Below are positions 1 through 9,008 of a stretch of 64,000 nucleotides of DNA, one piece after another. The translations under genes and the position numbers were made by a program. The DNA comes from Pilatotrama ljubarskyi. Its lineage: Eukaryota > Basidiomycota > Agaricomycetes > Polyporales > Polyporaceae. The notes under the pieces are model-generated. The model was not told the origin of the DNA, ran no database searches, and saw nothing but the letters and a program-made list of their open reading frames with translations. The number at the start of each line of letters is the position of its first letter. The stretch's first letter is position 1. The stretch spans positions 127,716-191,715 of the forward strand of contig MU277718.1 of the NCBI GenBank assembly GCA_022385805.1, given 5' to 3'.

Positions 1-43
1 CAGACAGACAATACTTGGGGAGGGTTCGAGACTAGAAGTCGAG

Positions 44-436
44 ATGATGGACTGGCATGTCAGTCGTTGTGACGACAGTGACGATGAAGATGACGATGGC
101 GACGATGGCGACGAGAACGACGGGGACGAGGACGGGGACGAGGAGGAGGGGAACGAGGATGAGGACGGGAACGAGGATGAGGACGGGAACGAGGACGAGA
201 ACGGGGACAAGGACGAGGACAGGAGCGAGAACGACAAGGGAAAAGAGGACGAGGAGAACGAGGATGAGGGGAATATGGACGAGGAGAACGGGGACGAGGA
301 TAACGGGGACGAGGATAACGGGGACGCACTGGGCAGTTTCGGCGAAATCGCTGATAGCGACTTCAGGGCAATGCGCGGAGGCCTAGCGCTGCTGGCGCGA
401 ATGCTGTTTGACCACGAAGCGTACCATGGCTACTAG
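44..436 (+). CDS. Acidic low-complexity ORF, unrecognised
   Basis: An open frame of 130 codons begins ATG ATG and is dominated by Asp, Glu, Asn and Gly built from imperfect GAGGAYGAGGACGGGAACG-type units between about 110 and 330. The last 35 codons lose the bias and read as ordinary sequence. The frame is long because a purine-rich repeat contains few stops in this direction, so length is weak evidence of coding; the other two frames on the same strand and the reverse strand also stay open. It may be an exon of a gene starting left of the window or a non-coding minisatellite. No domain is recognised. Confidence 0.25.
   Translation: MMDWHVSRCDDSDDEDDDGDDGDENDGDEDGDEEEGNEDEDGNEDEDGNEDENGDKDEDRSENDKGKEDEENEDEGNMDEENGDEDNGDEDNGDALGSFGEIADSDFRAMRGGLALLARMLFDHEAYHGY
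110..330. repeat. GAGGAYGAGGACGGGAACG-type minisatellite
   Basis: Imperfect tandem units of roughly 18 bases (GAGGATGAGGACGGGAACG and single-base variants) fill this stretch, followed by a second group of GGGGACGAGGATAAC units near 290-325. The repeat encodes the acidic tract of the overlapping ORF. Confidence 0.6.
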
Positions 437-1646
437 ATGTCTCCGTTTCTGTCCCCTTACATTCCACTCTCGTTCCTGTCTCTAGGCTCGTGAAGCAGCC
501 TATCAAATATGGTCTCTTGTCGTCGGTGTGGTCGTTTGGTTACTGCAGGTCAGACATATGGGGACCGTTTTCTCGCTGATCGACTAAGACGGCACGCTAG
601 TCTGAGCAAATCGTTCTGCTCGTAGTGTCACTATGTAGCATAGACACTCACGATAGCATCCGCACGCGGAAACAATACATCAAGGGCAGTTCAGAACGCG
701 CGCATGGCAAACAGCGTCAGCACGGACTCGCAGTCTAACTGGAATGCGTCTCGGGTTAAGCCTGTTCACGAGGTGTGAGGCCATCTCATTCACGATGAAA
801 CGTTAACGATGCATGCAGTGTGTAATTGCCCAGAAAGGCCCTCAAGCGCGGTCAGAGACAGACGTCCTGGTCCAAGCTCAGGCGAGACAACTCTGTGAAC
901 TGTCAAGCATCATTCATTTGTTCGGTTCCAGACATGTGCATTAGAACAAGCGTACCTCACGACGAACGACTACTACGATCCGTCAGCTCTCCCAGTGGGG
1001 CGCGTGGGGGTGACGACTCTGTTGTTGCGCAATTGTCTTACAAGGACAGTGACTCGGAGCATACTTTGATCCCTCAGCGAGTGCATGTCAGTAGTATGTT
1101 CTGCAGGCTGCAAATCCAGTGGCGGACAGAGCTCAAGCACCGGAGCCTGAGGCCTGAGTAGTAGCCGCCTGCGAGAGAGAGAGAGAGAGAAAAACAGTTT
1201 CGGCCATCGGAGTTGAGGCGGGCGCTACCCCGGAGAGCGCCGCTCATCAACATCGGATCAACCGCGAGTCCTACTTAGAGGACCCCATGTACAGCGTACA
1301 CTTCGCCCAGGGGCGCCTGGGGCACACGCATCTAGGAAGTACCAGAGCAATTCACACATTGTCAGGTTTACGATGTCCCAGTACAGCAGCATGCATGGTA
1401 ATCTAGTGCACATCCGATCCTGAGGCCACACTCGGGCACCTTCCGCGGTGGACGAGGGCAGGAAGCGTAGGGTGAACTGCAGGAGATGGGCATGAGCATG
1501 AGAATGCGTAGTGGTGCGGGAGGAGGGCAGGCTTGTCCGGCAGCGGCGATGGTAAACACCCAACGGGGTGCAACACACAGACACATACCTACAAGCAGTG
1601 TAGGCGGCACACAGGGCCATCCTGCAGGTACTCGCCAGACCACCTA
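437..1646. other. Retrotransposon 3' flank, no gene seen
   Basis: No supported gene is visible here. The right part should contain the 3' untranslated region of the minus-strand retrotransposon whose ORF2 stops at 1647, but neither a poly(A) tail nor a target-site duplication could be placed. A (GA)9 microsatellite followed by A5 lies at about 1173-1195; read on the minus strand it is a TTTTTCTCTC tract and could mark the element's end. This is conjecture. Confidence 0.4.
1173..1195. repeat. (GA)n microsatellite
   Basis: About nine GA units followed by a short A run. A CT-rich run also occurs at 6615-6627 near the other side of the retrotransposon, but the two are in opposite orientation on the same strand, so they are not a target-site duplication. 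Confidence 0.7.
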
Positions 1647-4600
1647 CTATGGGCGGTCGCGGAGACTATCCAGTTCCGCTTGGCTGTGGAGGAGGAGAAG
1701 CGGGGTTTCTGCACAGAGTGCAAAGACTTCGGCTACGTAGTCCGCGAAGAGCGCCAGCACGGAGTCCGGCGTGCCGAGCAGGACATCGAGGAAGGCAACG
1801 GACGACAGCCGGTGGTGCAACTTGGACAAGGTATTGTTGGGCAACACAGCCGCGTGGAGCCACAGGTCGCGCCGGGTGGCAAGCAGCAGGGCAGGGCACT
1901 CCAGGAGCACGTGGTACTCATCTTCTACAGCATCCGCAGCCCGGCAGAAGCGACACACGCGCCATTGTCTCGGAATGGGGTGCGGTGTCGGTGCCCGCCG
2001 CAATTGCTCCACCGCAAGCGGGTGTTCAGAGAACAGTAGGGCGGTGAGCGCCTCGCGTTGGCGGCGGTGAGGCAGGGCAAGGTAGCGGCGGCGGGCACAG
2101 AGGTCTGTGAGTGACGGGGACGATCCGGGTGTCAGCGCGTGGAGGGCACGATGCTGGAGAATGGGTAGCCGGCGGGATTGCAGAGTAGTGACGTGGAGAT
2201 GCATGGCAAGGGAGGCCTGCAGCTGAGCGCGGACCGTTCGGACGGTGGTCAGGGACGGGAAGTGGTCCACAGCGATTGTAACCGGCACGGGGAGTGTAGC
2301 GCCGACGAGAACGAGATCACCCCACCAGGTGGAGGCGCGGACATGAGCAGTCAGGTGCCACTGCTCGGCGAAGGCAGCCTGCAGAAGGGGTGGGCACTCA
2401 TCAGAAAGGATGTACGTGAGGAAGCGCAGTGCAAGGTCGTATCGTCGGTACTGAAGCGGCCAGATGCCTGTCTCCGTGAAGAGTGGCGGGAGCTGTGCAC
2501 GGCTGCTAGTACGGAGGGAGCGGCGGAGATACGTATGTTGTACATTCTGAAGGGCGGAGAGGGCTCCAGGACGACAGTCCAGTGCGACTTCACAGCCTGC
2601 GATGAGATGCGGGTCGACGTGTGTGCGGTACAGTGTCAGTGCAATGTCCGGGGGTAGCGGGCCGATGTAGGACTCGAGGGAGAGGGTAGCGTTGGCAGCC
2701 CGCTGTGCTGCTGCATGTTTCTTTGCATAGTGGTGGAGAAAGATGTCACGTTCGGTTGAGGTGAATGTCATACCCACATAGGTTGCACTGGCGAAGTACT
2801 GAAGAGGCTCGCCATAGAGCAGCAGCAGGGGCAGAGGGCTCGGGAGAGGGCCATGGACACAGGCGAGGGACTTGGGGACATTCACAAGGAGGAAGGATGT
2901 CGCGCAGTAGTGCCCGAAGTAGTCAAGCTTATTCTGCATTCCTGGCGCAGAAAGGCAGATGAGCGCCATATCATCAGCAAGTTCGAGGTGCGAGACAACA
3001 CGACCAGAGAGCAGGAGGTCGTCGGGGTGGTGGGGCAGAGCGAAGTCCGAGAGGAAGAGGATCCAGAGCATGGGCGACGCCGGGTCGCCAATGAGAATGC
3101 CCATGAGTGCCTGGAAGCACTCCGTGGTATCACCACCAAAACGGACCATGTAACGTAGGTGGGCATAAAGCATGCGTAGCCAGTCGAAGAGAGGTCCGCC
3201 AATGCCCCAGCGAGCCAGTTTTGCCCACAGCGCAGGTTGATCGACCGAGGGAAAGGCATTCGCCAGGTCGAGGAAGACAATGAACAGAGCCCGGCCGAGC
3301 GCACGGGCCTTCTCAATGGCAGCACGAAGGATGTATGCATTGTTGAGCGTGCGATGACCGGGTCGGAAGCCGCTCTGCGAATCCGGGAGACGCCCTGTAT
3401 CAGCAGCCCAAGCGCGTAGGCGGCGGTCAATGAGCACGGTAAGGGTTTTGAGCAGGCAGCTCTCGAGCCCGATGGTTCGATAGCTCTCCGGGTCGTTCGC
3501 ATCCTTCTTGGGCTTCTTCACAGCAGCCACAATGGCCGTGAGCCAGGCCGCCGGGGCCTCACATTTGTCTATGCATGCCTGGAAGAGTTCGCGGAGGCGT
3601 TCAGATGGGATGGCGAGAACATCCTCATAGCCGACGCGGTCGAGGCCTCGGGCTGAGCGCTGGTTATGGGAACGAAGGTGCGCCTTGACATCATCAACTT
3701 CTTGTACAGTGATCGCACGGGAGAAGTGGCGCCCTGCCGTGGTGTCTGTAGTGCTGTGTGGGAGATCGTGGACATGCAGTCGGCTGAGCGCGTGAGCGAC
3801 GCGGTCGAAAGTGGGAGGCAAGCGGTCGGGTGGGTTCATGCGCCTGCGGAAGACGTCGAGGATCTGCTGCACCGTAACGAGCGGGCTGCGAGGCTTGTCA
3901 CCAGTGAGGTCGTGATAAGCACTCCAGAACTGTCCAGGCGAGGCAACGAGCAGGCGCTCAAAGTTGATACGGCGCAGACCAAGGAGAGGGAGAGTGTCCA
4001 AGCCGGACGCTTCCCATCGAAGCTCGTCGAGGGCAGGGAAGGGTCCGAACGTGACATCATCTGCACGTACAGCCGGCTCCGCATGGGGGGTGATGGGTGG
4101 TAATGTAGTGGACACTTTGAGTAAGGCGGGGATGGATGCGTCAGTCGAGCACGCAGCCTCCTGGGCAGGGAGAGCAGGCCACGTCGGCGGCGGTGGCCAG
4201 AGGTGAGCAATGTCACCAGGTTCAGCAGTGCAGGAGGCAGCCGCGGATGTACCTGCGGCAAGTTCCTGCGAGGCCAGCATGAACGGATTGTTGACGTCTG
4301 GGCGGAGAAGGCGTAGCGGAGCAGGTCGGGCACGGAGGAGGTCAGTGAGGGGACGGAGAATGTCCGCATGGGGGATAGGCCAGCCCTGCGCGGCGAAGAT
4401 GGCCGCCCAATGCCCCAGCGTGCGATGTACATAGCCTTCGGTGGTGGAGATACGAAGAATGCGTCCAGGATCCGCCGCGCGCACAGCTAGCGCGGTCGCC
4501 CAGAGTAGCGCACGAGGGTGAGAGCCGTCGCCAGGCACCTGCTGCGAGCACTTAAGCCGATGCTTCGGGCCCCAAAATATCGCGGCCCAAGCAGTCGCAG

Positions 4601-5642
4601 GGGTGTCCAGGGAGGGATAGGCAAGATATGCCGCAATGTAGGCCGTTTGTGGTGGTCCCGCAAGCCATGGGCGGCCATAGAATGACGAGAGCTGGAGAGC
4701 AGGCTCGGATGCTTCCGTACTGCTGAGGGTGCGGACGAGGAGCTGGTCCAGCGCCGACGGTGGCAGGGGTGCAGGAGACGGGCGGCGAGGCGCGGAGACC
4801 GCAGCGGGGGGTTGCGCCAGATGTGGACGGTGCACAGTCAACAGCAGCGGAGCGTGATCTGACCACTGTAAGAGCGGTGGCAGTATGTCGAGGCAGAGAA
4901 ATTCGTGGCCAAGGGAGGCAGACACCAGGGCAAGATCAATGACGGAGTTGCCTCCTGGCTGGAAGGACGTGAAGCGGTCCCGGCTGTGGGACAACTGCAG
5001 CTCAGTGTGATTGAGAAGATGGAGGTCCAGCTCAGTGCACGTCGCCAGTATATGCCGTCCACGTGCGGTGACAAGCAGGTCCGGAGAGGTACGGGGTAGG
5101 CCGGAGTAGAGCTGTCCGACCCGTGCATTATAATCCCCGAGCGCGATGAGAGGAGAGTTCCGTGTATGCACCAGAGGGAGTAGGAGCTCGTGGAACCGTT
5201 GTTCGGCAGTCACGGGTAGGTGAGCAAGCCACGGCGAGGAAGGCGGTGGCAGGTATACATTTAGCAGGGTCAGGTCGAGTACCTGCAGGGCCATGACCTC
5301 GTGTTGATTTGGTATAGTCAGGGCGGAGCAGCTGAGGCTTGTGCGGTGCAGTGCGAGCAGGCCTCCGCCCTGATGTGAGAACGCTCGAGACTCAGGCCGG
5401 GCCAGGGAGACGCAGGAGAAGCCCGGGGGCAGCGGCAGCTGTGCCTCCTGCTCGGGGCGAAGATGAGTCTCCTGTAATAGCACGACATCGTACTGGGATA
5501 GGAAGGACCGAAATGAGGGGTCTGTGAGCTTCAAAGCCAGGTTGCCGTAGACGTTCCATGACAGGATACGTAGATTACAAGCTTTTGAGGCATTCCTACA
5601 GAATGCGATCGGTTTTAGGTACCGTATTGTGCTAGAGAACGG
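1647..5642 (-). CDS. LINE ORF2: endonuclease-reverse transcriptase
   Basis: This protein should nick target DNA and reverse-transcribe the element RNA. In order, the frame shows an APE-like endonuclease (LSWNVYGNL at the start, LLQETHL, LGDYNAR, VIDLALVS, WSDHAPL), a spacer, a reverse transcriptase (VFLDLANAFPSVD for motif A, LELADDMAL for the catalytic ADD, in place of the commoner F/YADD), and a C-terminal CRFC...H....C zinc knuckle. The open frame begins at 5642, just after a TAA. No ATG lies upstream of the endonuclease; the first in-frame ATG comes about 75 codons inside the domain, after QETHL. ORF2 is in the same frame as ORF1, separated only by TAG-GCA-TAA, so how it is initiated is unclear (see findings). 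The element family was not named. Confidence 0.85.
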   Translation of the reverse strand, partial: PFSSTIRYLKPIAFCRNASKACNLRILSWNVYGNLALKLTDPSFRSFLSQYDVVLLQETHLRPEQEAQLPLPPGFSCVSLARPESRAFSHQGGGLLALHRTSLSCSALTIPNQHEVMALQVLDLTLLNVYLPPPSSPWLAHLPVTAEQRFHELLLPLVHTRNSPLIALGDYNARVGQLYSGLPRTSPDLLVTARGRHILATCTELDLHLLNHTELQLSHSRDRFTSFQPGGNSVIDLALVSASLGHEFLCLDILPPLLQWSDHAPLLLTVHRPHLAQPPAAVSAPRRPSPAPLPPSALDQLLVRTLSSTEASEPALQLSSFYGRPWLAGPPQTAYIAAYLAYPSLDTPATAWAAIFWGPKHRLKCSQQVPGDGSHPRALLWATALAVRAADPGRILRISTTEGYVHRTLGHWAAIFAAQGWPIPHADILRPLTDLLRARPAPLRLLRPDVNNPFMLASQELAAGTSAAASCTAEPGDIAHLWPPPPTWPALPAQEAACSTDASIPALLKVSTTLPPITPHAEPAVRADDVTFGPFPALDELRWEASGLDTLPLLGLRRINFERLLVASPGQFWSAYHDLTGDKPRSPLVTVQQILDVFRRRMNPPDRLPPTFDRVAHALSRLHVHDLPHSTTDTTAGRHFSRAITVQEVDDVKAHLRSHNQRSARGLDRVGYEDVLAIPSERLRELFQACIDKCEAPAAWLTAIVAAVKKPKKDANDPESYRTIGLESCLLKTLTVLIDRRLRAWAADTGRLPDSQSGFRPGHRTLNNAYILRAAIEKARALGRALFIVFLDLANAFPSVDQPALWAKLARWGIGGPLFDWLRMLYAHLRYMVRFGGDTTECFQALMGILIGDPASPMLWILFLSDFALPHHPDDLLLSGRVVSHLELADDMALICLSAPGMQNKLDYFGHYCATSFLLVNVPKSLACVHGPLPSPLPLLLLYGEPLQYFASATYVGMTFTSTERDIFLHHYAKKHAAAQRAANATLSLESYIGPLPPDIALTLYRTHVDPHLIAGCEVALDCRPGALSALQNVQHTYLRRSLRTSSRAQLPPLFTETGIWPLQYRRYDLALRFLTYILSDECPPLLQAAFAEQWHLTAHVRASTWWGDLVLVGATLPVPVTIAVDHFPSLTTVRTVRAQLQASLAMHLHVTTLQSRRLPILQHRALHALTPGSSPSLTDLCARRRYLALPHRRQREALTALLFSEHPLAVEQLRRAPTPHPIPRQWRVCRFCRAADAVEDEYHVLLECPALLLATRRDLWLHAAVLPNNTLSKLHHRLSSVAFLDVLLGTPDSVLALFADYVAEVFALCAETPLLLLHSQAELDSLRDRP

Positions 5643-5648
5643 TTATGC

Positions 5649-6503
5649 CTACACGAGGTCCGCGCGCACGCGCTGATAGGTAGGGGTGGTGTGCTTATTG
5701 CGGATCCACGTGTCTACAAAGAGCTGAGCGAGGACTGGGCTCTTGAAGAGGATGAGGATGTAGGAGGGGTCCTCTACATCTGCCACGACCGAGCAGAGGC
5801 CATCGAAGACGCCAGGAAGCTCGACCCAGGCCGCCTGCGCGGTGGACTTGAGCTCGCGCCGGATGCGCTCGGGCTGCGCGCTCCAGGAGATCTTGCCGAA
5901 ACGGACGGTGGAGGAGGCAGCAGGGGGTGCAGAGCCCGCCACCGGCACAGGGGATGGCGAGCGGAGCGGGACGGGTCCGCGGGAGCGCTTGTGCGGGCGG
6001 CTGTCATGACGCGGTCGGCCGCCGCCTCTGAACGGCGACGACGGGCCTGCAACGGGGCTTGGGGATCGAGCGCGCCGGGACCCAACCTGCTGGGAGAGGC
6101 CCGAGATGGACTGTCGTAGGTCGCCAACCGTAGTCGTGAGTTTTTCAACCGTGGTCAGGACAGTGCGCGTCTCGTCGAGCTGTTCGCTCGTACGCTGCTG
6201 CAGGTCGGCGATTTCGCGTCCGCGCTGATCATCGAGGCGCTCGAAGCGCTGGTCCATGCGCTCGACGCGGTCGCGCAGCGCACCATGGGTCGCCGTGCGG
6301 GAGTCGTTGTAGAGTGCGGTGACCATGCGAGTGAGGTCAGCGACCGCTTCTTGCGTGCTTTTGTGCTGCGTGGCGTCGCGATCGTAATGCGCGGCGAGCG
6401 TACGTATATCCTGGCGCAGCGCAGGGATGTTTGTCCGCCCTGTGATGACAACTGCTGGAGGGCCGCTCGGACCGGAGCTGCGAGTCTTGTTTGCGGACGA
6501 CAT
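5649..6503 (-). CDS. LINE ORF1: coiled-coil nucleic-acid-binding protein
   Basis: The 284-residue frame starts at a true ATG (MSSANKTRSS). Residues about 25-130 are rich in Leu, Glu, Arg and Gln with heptad character (ALRDRVERMDQRFERLDDQ), as in the trimerising coiled coil of LINE ORF1 proteins. A basic Ser/Pro/Arg linker follows (about 140-190). The last 80 residues form a mixed alpha/beta stretch (SYILILFKSPVLAQLFVDTW) that could be an RRM-like fold. Known ORF1 proteins coat element RNA. It stops with TAG at 5651-5649, nine bases upstream of the ORF2 open frame. Confidence 0.7.
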   Translation of the reverse strand: MSSANKTRSSGPSGPPAVVITGRTNIPALRQDIRTLAAHYDRDATQHKSTQEAVADLTRMVTALYNDSRTATHGALRDRVERMDQRFERLDDQRGREIADLQQRTSEQLDETRTVLTTVEKLTTTVGDLRQSISGLSQQVGSRRARSPSPVAGPSSPFRGGGRPRHDSRPHKRSRGPVPLRSPSPVPVAGSAPPAASSTVRFGKISWSAQPERIRRELKSTAQAAWVELPGVFDGLCSVVADVEDPSYILILFKSPVLAQLFVDTWIRNKHTTPTYQRVRADLV

Positions 6504-7111
6504 CGTCGTCCACGATCCAGGGCCATGGCCATGAGGGCCACCGCCGGAGGCAGTCTATGCGCAGTAGGTTCTCAGTGCGGGTTCCCTTCAATCTCAATCT
6601 CGACAAACATGCTATCTCTCTCTCTCTTTCGACGTTCTGCATCAGAACGATATCCACATGGAAGGTAGCTCGGCGGTTTGAGGTCACCGCTGTTTGGAGC
6701 GCGGCTCGACCTTGCAGTATTCACAAACAATCAGCGTCGTCTCGTGCACTGCTCAGCTTCCGGCGACTCTGTCCAGGTATGGGTACATTGCGCTTGCGTG
6801 GCGACGCGGGCGTCATTTTATGACTCGTACACAAGGTGTCGTGCCTTGGATGAGGCATGGCAGGCATTCTTCACGCTCGGACCAGACCTGTGGACGCCTC
6901 TACCTGGTCGAGGCTCACTTCAACAAAACCTCCAGGACGATCGCCGCAGGTCCTTCCAACAATGCCGAAGTGCACATATATCGCGCACCAGCGGTAGGTT
7001 TGGCGGCAATCTCATTCCTTTCCCAATCTCTTCTTCTGCTGGCCTTTCACCCTCCCACCCTCCAATCCTACCTATTAGTTGCGAGCACACTTGGCTAGAC
7101 GTCAAGAAACG
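6504..7111. other. Intergenic: LINE 5' side and F-box gene promoter
   Basis: No gene is supported. The left part holds the presumed 5' untranslated region of the retrotransposon and a short CT run (6615-6627). The right part is pyrimidine-rich (CTTTCACCCTCCCACCCTCC near 7040), as expected just upstream of a fungal start codon at 7112. Confidence 0.5.
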
Positions 7112-9008
7112 ATGAGCCACTGGTATCGGTACGTGGTGCTGCGAGAATCTGCGGCATTGCTCCTGACCGCTCAACTCGCGCCTATGTAGTGTTAGGGAAG
7201 AGGAACGTGGCGACATTGAGGAACTCAAGGAACTCAGGGAGCGTAGGAAACGCGGGGAACCTCTCTCGTACAGACCTGGATCACGAGCCAATACCTGGTG
7301 CTATCCATATTATGGGCTACCTCCTCCCGCAGGGGCATCGCTGTCCACCGTTCCCTCAGGCGAAGCTCGCGAACAGCTGCTGCAGGAGATCCAGGGTCTA
7401 GAGGACTCTCCCCCGAACCTTTGCGCTCTCTTCAACGCCGGCGCGCCCGTTAACAAGCTCCCGAACGAGCTCCTCGGCGAAGTCTTCGCGCATCTACAAG
7501 GCGACGCCGACGATCCCAACCACTTCTTCTTCGGCTGGAGCACGGCGCTCTTGGTGTGCCGTCGCTGGCGCGCGGTGGGGGTATCGACGCCGAGTCTGTG
7601 GCGTGTCATCCGGGCGAGGGAGATGCCGGACTATCTTCACATGCGCACTTCCCTCGCCCGCTCCGGGCAGACCAAGCTCACCGTCTTGTTCCAAAAGCTG
7701 CCAGCGTTCGGCTGCGCACGCCGCATGTTCATAGAGCGGCTTGCCCCTCACCTGCACCGCATCCGCACGCTTCTGGTGTCAGCCACCTACCTCCCGTACT
7801 TCCTGGCTCGCGAGATGCCCTCGCTCGAGACTCTGCTGGTGTCGCCCTCTTGCAAGAGTGAGCGGCCTTCGTACGGGATGGAACGGGGCCCGACGGTCTT
7901 CCATGTGCAGCGGGAGCACTTCCCGAAGCTCCGGCGTATGGGCGGGTACGACCTGCATCTGAAAGACTATGGCATCCTGCACCAACTCACCCGTTTTGAT
8001 CTGCAACACTCCGACCTCGCGAGCGGGGTCATCCAAGCGAGGCGGTTGGCCAAGATGCTGAAGGCCCTCGTCAACGTCGAGCACCTGTCTCTCCGAGAGC
8101 TTGAAGTCCGCTCGCCGGATTCGCACTCGAAGGCCGCGCCTGCCTCCAAGCGAGTCCTCCTCTCCAAGCTCAGGACCGCGGAGATACAGTGCACAGCGAG
8201 AGACCTCCGCCTCGTCCTCTCCACGGTCGAATTTCCCGCGTCCGCAGACGTCCGCATCAGCGTGCGCGAGCGTTTCCCTCACTTGGACCGATCCGAGTCT
8301 TGCGAGCGCGTACTCCGGCGTTCCCACAGGGCCGCCCTGCCCATCCTCTCTCGCCTCACCCACTTGCGCGTCGAGGTGCACCATCTCACGAGGCTGACCC
8401 TCGAGGGCTCGTGCTACCCCCCACCCGCCCCGGACTCGGACCTGCCCGCGGATACGGACGGGGGGAGGGGCGGGAGGCTGCAGTTCACGCTCGATCTTGG
8501 ACCTGGCGACCACTCGACGCTCCGGTCGTATCTCGAGGGCCTCCTCGACTTGTGCAGCGCCGCGCCCGTCGAGGTGTTGCACGTGGTGGCCGACGTTGAC
8601 GCGAGGCTGCGCCTCGCGTGGTTGGGCTCCGTGCTCGCGCCCTTCGCTGGACTACGAGAGCTCACGGTGACCTGCAGCCCTGGCCGGCGGGTCGACACGC
8701 AAGATGCGGCGAATCTCTTCCAGAAACTCGGTGCGGGCGCGTCGCAAATTGCAGGAACGGTCGAGGATGAGCGCATCCTCTGTCCCCGCCTGGATAAGTT
8801 GTGCGTCGTGGGCTTGAATGTGACCGAGGATAACGAGCTTCGGAAGCTTGCTTCCGAGTGCATTGAGCGACGGCGGGCCCTGCTCAATACTGGCGACGAC
8901 TCCGCAGCGTTCTCGGTCGAGCTTCGGGACGAGGGCCCCCGCGGTGACGACGCAGGGTCAGACGTAGAGGACGTGAATAGCCTGACGTTACTCGGCCGCA
9001 ACCATTGA
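7112..9008 (+). CDS. F-box protein (F-box-like, LRR-type C-terminus)
   Basis: Exons 7112-7128 and 7190-9008 give 611 residues. The first exon is only 17 nt (MSHWYR), followed by a 61-nt intron with a GTACGT donor and TAG acceptor. An F-box starts near residue 110: LPNELLGEVFAHL, then an insertion, then ALLVCRRWRAVGVSTPSLW. The rest is a divergent leucine-rich region typical of Agaricomycete F-box proteins. Known F-box proteins bring substrates to SCF ubiquitin ligases through Skp1; the substrate here is unknown. The N-terminus between them is Glu/Arg-rich (EELKELRERRKR) and may be helical. The start codon is the least certain part, because the long exon alone has no ATG ahead of the F-box; the proposed first exon resolves that. 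Confidence 0.75.

Larger units (their letters stand above)
1176..6560 (-). mobile_element. Non-LTR (LINE-type) retrotransposon, two ORFs
   Basis: The element has the layout of an APE-type LINE: a first ORF with a coiled coil and a basic, Ser/Arg-rich linker, then a long ORF with an N-terminal endonuclease, a central reverse transcriptase and a C-terminal Cys/His knuckle. Catalytic motifs of both enzymes look intact and no frameshift was seen over about 1330 ORF2 codons, so insertion is probably recent. Outer limits are approximate: no target-site duplication or A-rich tail was identified. Confidence 0.8.

Noticed and set aside
2178..4434. Plus-strand frames of 140-200 codons over the retrotransposon
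   Set aside because: Shadows of ORF2, which has unmistakable reverse transcriptase motifs on the minus strand.
1173..6627. GA and CT runs at the two sides of the LINE taken as target-site duplication
   Set aside because: They are in opposite orientation on the same strand and are simple repeats; a target duplication must be a direct repeat.
7779..8582. 267-codon minus-strand frame over the F-box gene
   Set aside because: Antisense shadow of the plus-strand exon; composition (Arg, Glu, Gly, Val) reflects reversed codons.
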